The notes under the pieces are model-generated. The model saw nothing but the letters and a program-made list of their open reading frames with translations, did no database searches and had not been told where the DNA came from. 64,000 nucleotides of DNA from the NCBI RefSeq assembly GCF_019645835.1, contig NZ_CP080998.1, positions 3,658,001 to 3,722,000 of the forward strand. Direction: 5' to 3'. Positions within the stretch are counted from its first letter, which is position 1, and each line of letters starts with the position of its first letter. The position numbers and the translations under genes are program-made. Below are positions 51,627 through 59,647 of the stretch, one piece after another. Source of the stretch: Mycolicibacterium holsaticum DSM 44478 = JCM 12374. Its GTDB lineage: Bacteria > Actinomycetota > Actinomycetes > Mycobacteriales > Mycobacteriaceae.

Positions 51627-52376
51627 ATGACGATTTCCCCCGTCGACATCACCGACCCCATTGTCACCAGCCTGCAGGACAGCCCGAGCTGTTGGGATCC
51701 CCAGACCGAGTGCACGGTCGTGTTCGCCGATCCGAAAGTCGAGCGGGACCTGTGGCAGGACTTCGTCCGCGGAGCGTGCAAAAGCTACAGCAATCATGGG
51801 GTCGAGCGGGCGCTTGACATGGACGCTCTGCCGTCGGGCCGGGACACGATCCTGTTCGCGGCCTGCGTCGACGACGCAGGCCGGGTGGTCGGCGGACTGC
51901 GCGCAAAGGGGCCCTACCAGTCGGCCGAGGAGTGCCATGCGCTGCAGGAGTGGAGCGGCCAGCCAGGCTATGCCGCGGTGCGCAAAATGGTCGCCGACCG
52001 TTTGCCGTTCGGCGTCGTCGAGATGAAGACCGCCTGGGTGACCGATGACCCCGACCGCAGCCGGCAGTTGACCAGCGCAATCTCACGTACCCCCCTGCAC
52101 GCGATGAACCTGCTCGACATTCAGTTCATCGTGGCGACGGCGGCCTCCTACGTTCTCAAGCGCTGGTTGTCCTCGGGCGGCCAGCTGGCGACCAAAATCC
52201 CCGCGACGCCCTACCCCGATCACCGCTACCAGACCAGGCTGGCCTGGTGGGATCGGCGCACCTTCGCCAATTATGCTGATCCGCAGCAGCTTTCGCTATT
52301 CTACGCAGAACAGCGGCAGATGGCGCCATGGCTGCATTCAGCTGACGACCTGATGGCTGCCGGAATCGCGCAATGA
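51627..52376 (+). CDS. Unrecognised protein, possibly GNAT/N-acyltransferase-like
   Basis: A 249-aa protein I do not recognise with certainty. A strand pair, TILFAACVDDAGRVVGGLRAKG, and a later long helix before LATKIPATPYPDHRYQTRLAWWDR vaguely resemble the acyl-transferase fold of N-acyl amino-acid or autoinducer synthases. Rv1356c of M. tuberculosis holds a similar place near moeY, but I cannot confirm homology. There is no signal peptide. Its TGA overlaps the start of the ThiF-nitroreductase gene by ATGA. The ATG has only a weak ribosome site; an upstream extension from 51456 is possible. A functional link to the adenylating partner is inference. Confidence 0.7.
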   Translation: MTISPVDITDPIVTSLQDSPSCWDPQTECTVVFADPKVERDLWQDFVRGACKSYSNHGVERALDMDALPSGRDTILFAACVDDAGRVVGGLRAKGPYQSAEECHALQEWSGQPGYAAVRKMVADRLPFGVVEMKTAWVTDDPDRSRQLTSAISRTPLHAMNLLDIQFIVATAASYVLKRWLSSGGQLATKIPATPYPDHRYQTRLAWWDRRTFANYADPQQLSLFYAEQRQMAPWLHSADDLMAAGIAQ

Positions 52377-54499
52377 CAGCAGGCACCCCTGGTGCAGAGC
52401 AGTGCAACGCAATAGTCCTCAATACTGACGATCCGCTCCTCCAGGAGTTGCGGGCTGACCCACATGTCGAGTTCATCGACGCGGCCAGCGCGCAGCGCGC
52501 AGCCCTGGAGGGTTTGCGGCCGCCGGTAGGCGCTGAGGTGACCGGCGAGCCGGCCCGATGGGTCCACTACCCGTGGCGGGCAAAGGTAGTCAGTGTGCTG
52601 GGCCCGCGCGGCTTCAGGCGGTTGCGGCTGGACCGCAACCGCAACCTGGTCACCGGCGCCGAACTCGACCGGCTCAGCCGGCTGCGTATCGGTGTCGTCG
52701 GCCTCAGCGTGGGACACGCCATCGCATACACCCTTGCCGCGCAAGGCTTCTGCGGTGAACTGCGACTCGCCGACTTCGACGACCTCGAACTGTCCAATCT
52801 GAACCGAGTGCCCGCCACCGTTTTCGACCTGGGTGTGAACAAAGCGGTGGTATGCGCGAGACGGATCGCCGAACTCGACCCCTATCTGCGGTTGGTGGTG
52901 CAAACGTCGGGTATCACAGAGGATTCCGTCGACGAGTTCATGGACAACGTCGACATCGTGCTCGAAGAGTGTGACTCGCTGGACGCGAAGGTACTTGTCC
53001 GCGAGGCGGCGCGGGCAAGGCGGCTGCCGGTGTTGATGGCCACCTCCGACCGTTGCCTGCTCGACGTCGAAAGGTTCGACCTCGAACCGAGCCGGCCGAT
53101 ATTGCACGGTCTGATCGGTGATGTGGACGCCGCGCAACTCAGGAACCTGGACGCCCGTGAGAAAGTTCCGCACTCGCTGCGGTTGGTCGATGCCACACAG
53201 GTGTCCCCGCGCATGGCGGCATCGCTGATCGAGGTCGGCAAGACGCTGTCGACATGGCCGCAGATCGCCTCGGAGGTGGCGCTCAACTCCGCGGCGGTCG
53301 CCGAGGCGGTCCGGCGGATCGGCCTCGGGGAACCACTTGCCTCCGGCAGGGTGCGAATCGACCTCGCCGCGGGGCTCGACCGCATCGAAGAACCGGTCCT
53401 CGCCGCGGCCGAACAATGGGTTGATGACCGCCCCGAATCACCGGCGACGGCAGCTGACGCGATCCAGGCCGTCGTAGCCGCGGCCAACCGCGCACCCTCC
53501 GGCGGAAACGCGCAGCCGTGGCGCATCCAGGCCCTCGGCGATTCGGTGAGTATCGCGCTGGACCCCGAACGCGCGACGACGATGGACGTCGGCTGCCGGG
53601 CCAGTGCCGTAGCAGTGGGTGCGGCCGCCTTCAACGCACGCGTTGCCGCCGCAGCCCACAAGATGGTCGCCGAAGTAAGGCTCGAATCCGGCGGTGAACG
53701 CTCTCCCCTGGTTGCGACGGTGGATCTGGCGGCAGGTGACGATCCGGCGCTCGCCACGCTCTACGACGCGGTGCTGCGCCGAGAGACCAACCGCCGGCCG
53801 GCCAAGCACGACCCCATCGCCCCGCACACCCGGGAGCTTCTGCGCGCGGCCGCACAGCGGGAGGGTGCCCGACTCGAAATTCTCAGCACGGCAGAACAGC
53901 TCGACGCCGCCGCGCGAATTCTCGCCGCCGCTGACCGCATCCGCTACCTGACGCCGCGGCTACACGCCGAGATGATCAGCGAGCTTCGCTGGCCCGGTGA
54001 CCCCTCACCTGACACCGGTATCGACATCCGCAGCCTCGAGTTGCCGCAGGGCGACCTGGTGATGCTGGACATCCTGCGACGCCCGGAGGTGATGGCCCAG
54101 CTCGCCGCTTGGGACGGCGGAACCGCGCTCGGTGACGACACCTACGACCGGGTCACCGCATGCTCGGCGCTCGGCGTGGTCTCCGTACAAGGCCACCGTC
54201 TGGTCGACTATGCGCGCGCGGGTTCGGCGGTCGAGTCGGTGTGGGTGACCGCCCAACAGCAAGGGCTTGGTGTCCAACCGGTTTCACCGGTCTTCCTCTA
54301 CGCCGTCGACGCCGAGGACCTGCGGGCCCTGTCTGCTGCATTTGTCGAGGAGCTTGCCGAGCTGCAATACACTTTCCGTGAGCTCGCCAACACCGAGCCC
54401 ACGGAATCGCAGGCCTTGATACTCCGGTTCGCTGATGTGCCGAGCCCGTCGGTGCAAAGCCGCCGCCGCAGTGTGTTTCGTCCTGTTACGGAGGATTAG
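52373..54499 (+). CDS. moeY: ThiF/E1-like adenylyltransferase fused to nitroreductase domain (MoeY-like)
   Basis: A 708-aa two-domain protein. Residues about 100-330 are an E1/ThiF-like domain: VVGLSVGHAIA nucleotide loop, LADFDDLELSNLNR with the usual Asp and Asn-x-x-Arg pattern. The zinc CxxC pairs and a clear conjugating Cys are not evident. Residues about 360-680 are a nitroreductase-like FMN domain starting AAANRAPSGGNAQPWRI. M. tuberculosis MoeY (Rv1355c) has this layout and is annotated for molybdopterin biosynthesis without proof. E1 plus FMN oxidoreductase pairs also occur in azole-forming peptide pathways. Start overlaps the previous stop, and the end overlaps the next GTG by 1 nt. 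Confidence 0.85.
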   Translation: MTAGTPGAEQCNAIVLNTDDPLLQELRADPHVEFIDAASAQRAALEGLRPPVGAEVTGEPARWVHYPWRAKVVSVLGPRGFRRLRLDRNRNLVTGAELDRLSRLRIGVVGLSVGHAIAYTLAAQGFCGELRLADFDDLELSNLNRVPATVFDLGVNKAVVCARRIAELDPYLRLVVQTSGITEDSVDEFMDNVDIVLEECDSLDAKVLVREAARARRLPVLMATSDRCLLDVERFDLEPSRPILHGLIGDVDAAQLRNLDAREKVPHSLRLVDATQVSPRMAASLIEVGKTLSTWPQIASEVALNSAAVAEAVRRIGLGEPLASGRVRIDLAAGLDRIEEPVLAAAEQWVDDRPESPATAADAIQAVVAAANRAPSGGNAQPWRIQALGDSVSIALDPERATTMDVGCRASAVAVGAAAFNARVAAAAHKMVAEVRLESGGERSPLVATVDLAAGDDPALATLYDAVLRRETNRRPAKHDPIAPHTRELLRAAAQREGARLEILSTAEQLDAAARILAAADRIRYLTPRLHAEMISELRWPGDPSPDTGIDIRSLELPQGDLVMLDILRRPEVMAQLAAWDGGTALGDDTYDRVTACSALGVVSVQGHRLVDYARAGSAVESVWVTAQQQGLGVQPVSPVFLYAVDAEDLRALSAAFVEELAELQYTFRELANTEPTESQALILRFADVPSPSVQSRRRSVFRPVTED

Positions 54500-56346
54500 T
54501 GCCCAGAAGCCTGGAAGTCCTCGTCACATCGGTCGCTACCGAGTTGATGGGTGTGAACGCGGCCAGCGAGGTGGAGGTCAGCCAGCGCGTGCTGGCCGAT
54601 CTTGTGGAGTACTTCGGGGTGGACGTCAGTTTCCTGCGCCGCAACGATCACGAGATACGGGCTTCGGTGTTGGTGGCCGAGTGGCCGGTGCGCCCCGGGA
54701 TCCCTGACCCGGACCCGCTGGCGGTGGTGTATTTCAACGACGCCGACCCGGTATTCGCGCTCGCCGAGCACCAAAAGGAGCCGATCGTTTTCCGCCCCGA
54801 ACCGGCGACCGACGAATACCAGCACACGATCAACGAAGGCCGGCAGGTGCCCGCCACCTCGATGGCGTGCGTACCGCTGCTCTCCGGTGACATCACCTCC
54901 GGGGTGCTCGGCTTCGTCAAGTTCGGCGACCGCGACTGGACACCGGCCGAGCTGAACGCGCTCAAGGCGATCGCCTCGCTGTTCGCCCAGGTGCAGGCCC
55001 GTATCGACGCCGAGGACCAACTGCGCTACCTGGCCGAACACGACGACCTGACCGGGCTGTTCAACCGCCGCGCGCTGTTGACGCGCCTGGACGCCCGACT
55101 GCAGGCGGGCCAACCCGGTCCGGTTGCGGTGTTGTTCTTCGACCTGGACCGGCTCAAGGCGATCAACGACTATCTCGGCCACACTGCGGGCGACTGGTTC
55201 ATCCGAACCCTGGCAGAGCGGCTCACGGAGTACGCAGAGGGCCCGAATATGATCGCGCGACTCGGCGGTGACGAGTTCGTGGTGGTACCCGCCAGACCGA
55301 TGGAGTGCGCCGAGGCGGAGGCTTTGGCCCATCAACTGAAATCAACGCTGCACGAACGCGTCGCCGTCGACGGTGAGATGCTCACCCGCACAGTCAGTGT
55401 CGGTGTGGCAGTTGGCATTCCGGGCCGAGATTCCACCTCGGACCTGCTCGGACGCGCCGACCAAGCGGTGCTCAACGCCAAGAGTTCGGGCGGTAACCAG
55501 GTGGCGGTGTTCTCCGACGAAATGGTGCTGGACAGCGAATTTCGCAATGACATCGAACTTCACCTGCAAAGTCAGATCGAAGGCGGTGCGCTGGTTCTGC
55601 ACTACCTTCCCGAGATCGACATGCGCACCGGCGAGATCCTGGCCGCGGAGGCGTTGGTCCGCTGGCAGCATCCGACCCGTGGTTTGCTCTCACCCGATGC
55701 GTTCATCGGTGTCGCCGAGTCGATCAACCTCGCGGGTGAACTAGGCCGCTGGGTCATGCGCGCTGCCTGCGCCGAGTTCGCCAGCTGGCGGGCGCGCGGC
55801 GTGGGACACGATGCACTGCTGCGGATCAACGTCTCACCGGTGCAGTTGGTCACCGGCGGGTTCGCCGAATCGGTCGCCGACATCCTCGACGAGTTCGGGC
55901 TCGACGGCACATCGGTATGTCTGGAGATCACTGAAAGCGTTGTGGTGCAAGACATCGAGACCACCCGTATCACGCTGGCGGCGCTGAAAGATGTCGGGGT
56001 GAAGCTCGCCATCGACGACTTCGGCACCGGTTACAGCGTGCTGTCGCACCTGAAGTCGCTGCCTGTCGACACGCTCAAGATCGACAGAAGCTTCGTACGT
56101 GACCTGGGGGTCAACGCGGGCGACCTCGCGATCGTGCGCGCGATCATCGCGCTCGCCGAGGCGTTCGGCCTGGAGTTGGTCGCCGAGGGTGTCGAAACCG
56201 ACGCCGCGGCAATGACGTTGCTGCAGCACGGATGTCACCGCGCTCAGGGATTCTTGCTATCGCGTCCGATCCCAAGCGAGGAGATGGTGGCGCTACTGGC
56301 CAAAGGACGTATGCCCGTGCACTTTTCCGCAACGCCACTGGGGTGA
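54499..56346 (+). CDS. dcpA: GAF-GGDEF-EAL cyclic-di-GMP enzyme (bifunctional type)
   Basis: A 615-aa cytosolic protein. A GAF-like sensor (about residues 10-165) is followed by a GGDEF domain with an intact RLGGDEF, then an EAL domain with intact AAEALVRW, ITESVV, IDDFGTGYS and KIDRSFV motifs. Both synthesis and breakdown of cyclic di-GMP should therefore be possible. The architecture and neighbour MoeY match Rv1354c and M. smegmatis MSDGC-1/DcpA. The symbol is by analogy. GTG 54499 overlaps the preceding TAG, with GGAGG at 54490-54494. The tail overlaps the converging FAD-binding gene by 54 nt. Confidence 0.93.
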   Translation: MPRSLEVLVTSVATELMGVNAASEVEVSQRVLADLVEYFGVDVSFLRRNDHEIRASVLVAEWPVRPGIPDPDPLAVVYFNDADPVFALAEHQKEPIVFRPEPATDEYQHTINEGRQVPATSMACVPLLSGDITSGVLGFVKFGDRDWTPAELNALKAIASLFAQVQARIDAEDQLRYLAEHDDLTGLFNRRALLTRLDARLQAGQPGPVAVLFFDLDRLKAINDYLGHTAGDWFIRTLAERLTEYAEGPNMIARLGGDEFVVVPARPMECAEAEALAHQLKSTLHERVAVDGEMLTRTVSVGVAVGIPGRDSTSDLLGRADQAVLNAKSSGGNQVAVFSDEMVLDSEFRNDIELHLQSQIEGGALVLHYLPEIDMRTGEILAAEALVRWQHPTRGLLSPDAFIGVAESINLAGELGRWVMRAACAEFASWRARGVGHDALLRINVSPVQLVTGGFAESVADILDEFGLDGTSVCLEITESVVVQDIETTRITLAALKDVGVKLAIDDFGTGYSVLSHLKSLPVDTLKIDRSFVRDLGVNAGDLAIVRAIIALAEAFGLELVAEGVETDAAAMTLLQHGCHRAQGFLLSRPIPSEEMVALLAKGRMPVHFSATPLG

Positions 56347-57213
56347 GCGGTCGTGCGTGGCGTGCAGGTTCAGGTGCAACCGGCGGTTAACCGGTCGGCA
56401 GGTAGGTGGGACCGGCTGACCGAGGGATTCCGAGGTGAGCAGCTCGACGCGCCCGAACCGGCTGGCGTGCTTGCTGACCAAGCAGACCCGCAGCGCGGAA
56501 TCGCCGGCCGGTAGCCGAGCCGAACTGGCCGATCCGACGTGGGCACCGCCTGCGGCGACCGTGACGCCGTGTCGGGCACGCACGGCCAGCGGACCCTCGG
56601 GCGTGGTGAACACCGCGCCGACCACGGCGCCTTCCTCGAAGACGATGCGTTGCAGCACGCTGCCGGCGTGCGCTTCGATGCGCCGGTCACGTGCCTGCGC
56701 CAGCAGCCAATCGTGCACCGATGCGCTCGGATCACCTGGGGCGGGTGCGATCGATCCGATATCCGCGACGGCGATCATGTCGCCGTCGCTGGCCTGCACG
56801 GTGCTCGAGTGCCAATCCGACACCCGGGAGTGCAGATATCCGTAGGGCGAAGCCAGGCAGCGCGCGGCCCAGTCCCCGAGCCGTGCGCCGACGAACGGGG
56901 CCACGGTGCGGCCGGACTGCGTCGACGAGGGCTCGGACACCACCCGGATCGGTACATCGAGGTCGCTGGCCGAACGCAGCGGCAGTGGGCCGAGGTCGGA
57001 CGATAGCGCCGCGAGGTAGTCGTTGGTCTCCTCGTCGAAGCTGTCGAGGCCTAACCACGGCGAGATCCGGTTCGCCCTCTCGCCAGGGGTCGGTGCGGCA
57101 GCGGAACCGGCGATGTAGACGTCACCACCTACATCGGCCACCGCGATGGCGGTGGCCAGGCCCGCGGTTCCATCGCCGGCACATACCAGGTCAACTTCTT
57201 CATCCCAATTCAC
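56293..57213 (-). CDS. Short FAD-binding protein, fumarate-reductase/KstD-like fragment
   Basis: A 306-aa protein. It begins VDLVCAGDGTAGLATAIA, a dinucleotide-binding GxGxxG variant, and has VLQRIVFEEGAVVGAVFTT then VTVAAGG, the FAD-domain pattern of fumarate-reductase and 3-ketosteroid-dehydrogenase flavoproteins. These are usually 450-560 aa; the cap and C-terminal catalytic part are missing or greatly reduced. It may be a degenerate gene or a distinct small flavoprotein. GTG 57213 is the start. Its last 54 bases overlap the end of the cyclic-di-GMP gene on the other strand. Confidence 0.65.
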   Translation of the reverse strand: MNWDEEVDLVCAGDGTAGLATAIAVADVGGDVYIAGSAAAPTPGERANRISPWLGLDSFDEETNDYLAALSSDLGPLPLRSASDLDVPIRVVSEPSSTQSGRTVAPFVGARLGDWAARCLASPYGYLHSRVSDWHSSTVQASDGDMIAVADIGSIAPAPGDPSASVHDWLLAQARDRRIEAHAGSVLQRIVFEEGAVVGAVFTTPEGPLAVRARHGVTVAAGGAHVGSASSARLPAGDSALRVCLVSKHASRFGRVELLTSESLGQPVPPTCRPVNRRLHLNLHATHDRSPQWRCGKVHGHTSFGQ

Positions 57214-57734
57214 CGTTAACTACCTCAGTATTGCTGTAGGAGCTGGCGTTGACCTCGACACCAGCAACGGCCGTAGCCGTTGGGCGAACAAAACAGACAT
57301 AGATTGCGGGGCCACGTGAAGCCGCCCCATCCGACCGCTGAAATCGAAGAGGTTTGCCGGCGTCGAGCACGGCTATCGCCGAACGTGTCTTCGAAGGTTG
57401 ATGCGACGTGCATTGGGTCGGTCGTGACGACCGAAATCCGGCCCGGCCGCGAACTGCACGCCAATGTGCAGGTCGGCGCGAACCGCAAGTCATCACAGGC
57501 TGCACTTTACATACTTTTCGGCTGTTATGCCCGTAACAACATGACTTAGAGTATTTAGCAATCTGCCGGCGCCACGGGGCCCCGGCAGGCCCGTCCCGGC
57601 GAGAGTTCGGCGGCGCGGCGATATGCAGCAGATTCGTCCGGGTGCCCCTGTCCCTCACGTCCCGCGGATGAAAGAATTACTCGGTTCAGTAATTTACGGC
57701 AAAGAATATTAACGATCGGACGGCGCTACCGACA
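57214..57734. other. 520-base intergenic region between FAD protein and TetR
   Basis: No gene is supported; an 89-codon plus-strand frame (57280-57549) lacks a ribosome site and family features. A hairpin (CTGCCGG 57563-57569, CCGGCAG 57582-57588) lies in the middle. The last 90 bases, before the TetR start, are AT-rich and likely hold its promoter. Confidence 0.4.
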
Positions 57735-58403
57735 GTGACCGAACAAGTCGACCGACGCTCGGACGGCGCGCGGCTGCAGATCGTGCGCGCGGCGGCCAAG
57801 CTCTTCGCAGAGCGGCCCTACAGCCGGGTCAGCCTCGATGACATCCTCGCCGATGCATCGGTGACCAAGGGCGCGATGTACTTCCACTTCCGCTCCAAGC
57901 ACGCGTTGGCTTCGGCGATCGTCGACCAACGGTCCGCGGAAGCCAGGGCGTCGGTCGATGAACTGCTGGCGCGTCGCCTCTCCGGCCTGGAGACGCTCAT
58001 CGACATCTGTTTCCTCATCGCCACCGAAGACATCGGTGACGAACTGTCTCGGGCCGGATTGAACCTGCTCGAGTCGGTCGGCCGGGCCGACGACCTGCAG
58101 ACCCGCGTGCTCACCGAGTGGATCGACGCGTTCACCCGGATCCTCGAGAAGGCCGCGAGCGAGGGCGACGTCCGTGACGACGTCGAGCCGAGGAGCGTCG
58201 CGCGGCTGCTGGTGTCGTTGTACCAGGGCCTTCGCCAGACGAGCGACCTGGCCGAACCCGAACGTTTCCTGCACGATTTCCGGGCGGCGTGGACGCTGGT
58301 GCTACCGGGGTTCGTCACCGACGATCGCAGGGCCTACGTCACGGAATTCATTAAGAGACGGACCGTTATCGCGATCAGGAAGGCCAAGCCCCTGCCCCGG
58401 TGA
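57735..58403 (+). CDS. TetR-family regulator, butyrolactone-receptor-like
   Basis: A 222-aa TetR protein. The helix-turn-helix (about residues 14-60) runs RVSLDDILADASVTKGAMYFHFRSKHALASAIVDQ. The GAMYFHFxSKxxLA pattern recalls the ArpA/ScbR gamma-butyrolactone receptors of actinomycetes. The ligand domain contains LSRAGLNLLESVG and PGFVTDDRR, similar to PGIVTDES in the next gene. GTG 57735 follows AT-rich DNA. The ligand and targets cannot be read; a role in lipid or signal response is a guess. Confidence 0.87.
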   Translation: MTEQVDRRSDGARLQIVRAAAKLFAERPYSRVSLDDILADASVTKGAMYFHFRSKHALASAIVDQRSAEARASVDELLARRLSGLETLIDICFLIATEDIGDELSRAGLNLLESVGRADDLQTRVLTEWIDAFTRILEKAASEGDVRDDVEPRSVARLLVSLYQGLRQTSDLAEPERFLHDFRAAWTLVLPGFVTDDRRAYVTEFIKRRTVIAIRKAKPLPR

Positions 58404-58466
58404 TCTAATATTTGCCTCCAGGCAACCGCCAACCGGTGGGCCGACCGACTCGCGGAGGTAGCCACC

Positions 58467-59117
58467 ATGGCGCGCCAAGCCCGGTCTGAGGCGACGCGGC
58501 AGCGGATCATCAACTCGGCGGTTCACCTGTTCAACGAGATCGGTTACGACGCCACCGGGTTGGGCGACATCCTCGAGCACGCCGAGATGACCAAGGGTGC
58601 GTTGTATTACCACTTCGACTCCAAGCAATCGCTGGCCAGCGCGATCATCGAGGAGGGCAACGCCATCCTGCTTGGTGCGTTCAGGGACATCGGGCAGTCG
58701 TCGGCGCCCGCACTGGAACGCATCATTCACGGTGTGTTCGTCGTCGGTGAGCTGCTGCGCACGGATCTGGTGGCACGCAGCGGGCTTCATCTTCTTCAGG
58801 CCCTCGGGGGGTTCAACGAGGTCGCAACGCGCCAGTACGAGGCCTGGATCCACGCCGTGACTTTGGGTGTGCGCGAGGGGATCGAGGAGGGTGATCTGCG
58901 GCCCGATCTCGATACGCGCAGGGCCAGCGAGTCGATCATCAGCGCGATGTTGGGCATCGAATTGCTTTCCAGTGCAATTGCTTCCGGGCCTGACGTGCTG
59001 GAGCGCTCAGCTTGGATGTGGGAGCTGCTGCTACCCGGGATCGTTACCGACGAATCGCTGCCCTACTTCCGCGCGTTCCTGGCCAGGGAGTCGATGCGGC
59101 GCTCGGCCTCCGATTAG
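58467..59117 (+). CDS. TetR-family regulator, butyrolactone-receptor-like
   Basis: A 216-aa TetR protein in tandem with the previous one, with a helix-turn-helix GYDATGLGDILEHAEMTKGALYYHFDSKQSLASAIIEE and LVARSGLHLLQALGG plus LLPGIVTDES in the ligand domain. It is a paralogue of the gene before it. ATG 58467 is supported by GGAGG at 58454-58458. The 63-bp gap holds TTGCCTCCAGGCAA, an imperfect palindrome that may be an operator for one of the pair. The PAS protein converges from the other side, 3 nt away. Confidence 0.88.
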   Translation: MARQARSEATRQRIINSAVHLFNEIGYDATGLGDILEHAEMTKGALYYHFDSKQSLASAIIEEGNAILLGAFRDIGQSSAPALERIIHGVFVVGELLRTDLVARSGLHLLQALGGFNEVATRQYEAWIHAVTLGVREGIEEGDLRPDLDTRRASESIISAMLGIELLSSAIASGPDVLERSAWMWELLLPGIVTDESLPYFRAFLARESMRRSASD

Positions 59118-59120
59118 CGG

Positions 59121-59522
59121 CTACAGTTCCCGGTCCCACAGCCGTTCGGTGAGGTCCTGGAACGTGGCAAGGGCCACCGGATCGTCACCTCGCAACAATG
59201 CCGACTTGCTCATCCTCGCCCGCACCACCGAGCCGTCCTGATGCAGCAGTTCGACGACCAGGTTGGCGTGGGCCCGCACCAACGATACGGCCGACTCGTC
59301 GGTCGGCATGGTGTGAAAGACCTCAGGAAACTTCAGCTTCGTGACGGCTTCGGGGGTATGACCCACCATGTCGCCGAACGCCGCGTTGGCGAATAGGATC
59401 TCACCGTCTTCGGCGATGGCAAGCACAGGCACCGGTAGCCGTTCGAGCACCACGAGCGCGGGCAACTCCCGCAACAACGCCATCGGTGATTTTCCGTCCT
59501 GACCGCCTCGCCGCCGCTCCAT
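59121..59522 (-). CDS. Single PAS-domain protein
   Basis: A 133-aa protein consisting almost only of a PAS fold: LPVPVLAIAEDGEILFANAAFGDMVGHTPEAV is the classic PAS core, and RARMSKSALLRGDDPVALATFQDLTER closes it. No output domain is attached, so it would sense a ligand or bind a partner. ATG 59522 gives a complete domain; the frame is open to an ATG at 59585, and no ribosome site decides. It is divergent from the acyl-CoA dehydrogenase at 59648 and converges on a TetR gene. Linkage to the cyclic-di-GMP enzyme upstream is speculative. Confidence 0.75.
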   Translation of the reverse strand: MERRRGGQDGKSPMALLRELPALVVLERLPVPVLAIAEDGEILFANAAFGDMVGHTPEAVTKLKFPEVFHTMPTDESAVSLVRAHANLVVELLHQDGSVVRARMSKSALLRGDDPVALATFQDLTERLWDREL

Positions 59523-59647
59523 AACCCCGATTATTACGGTTGTCGCGTACGCCGTCATCCATGATCGGTTTACGGCACCCCACAATTCCGCGACTTAACT
59601 AACTAGGTTTACCCTGTGAGGGCCGCTCTGCAGACAGGGGATCGACG

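Noticed and set aside
57280..57549. An 89-codon plus-strand frame in the gap before the TetR pair
   Set aside because: No ribosome site, no family resemblance and no coding-type third-position bias that I could see.
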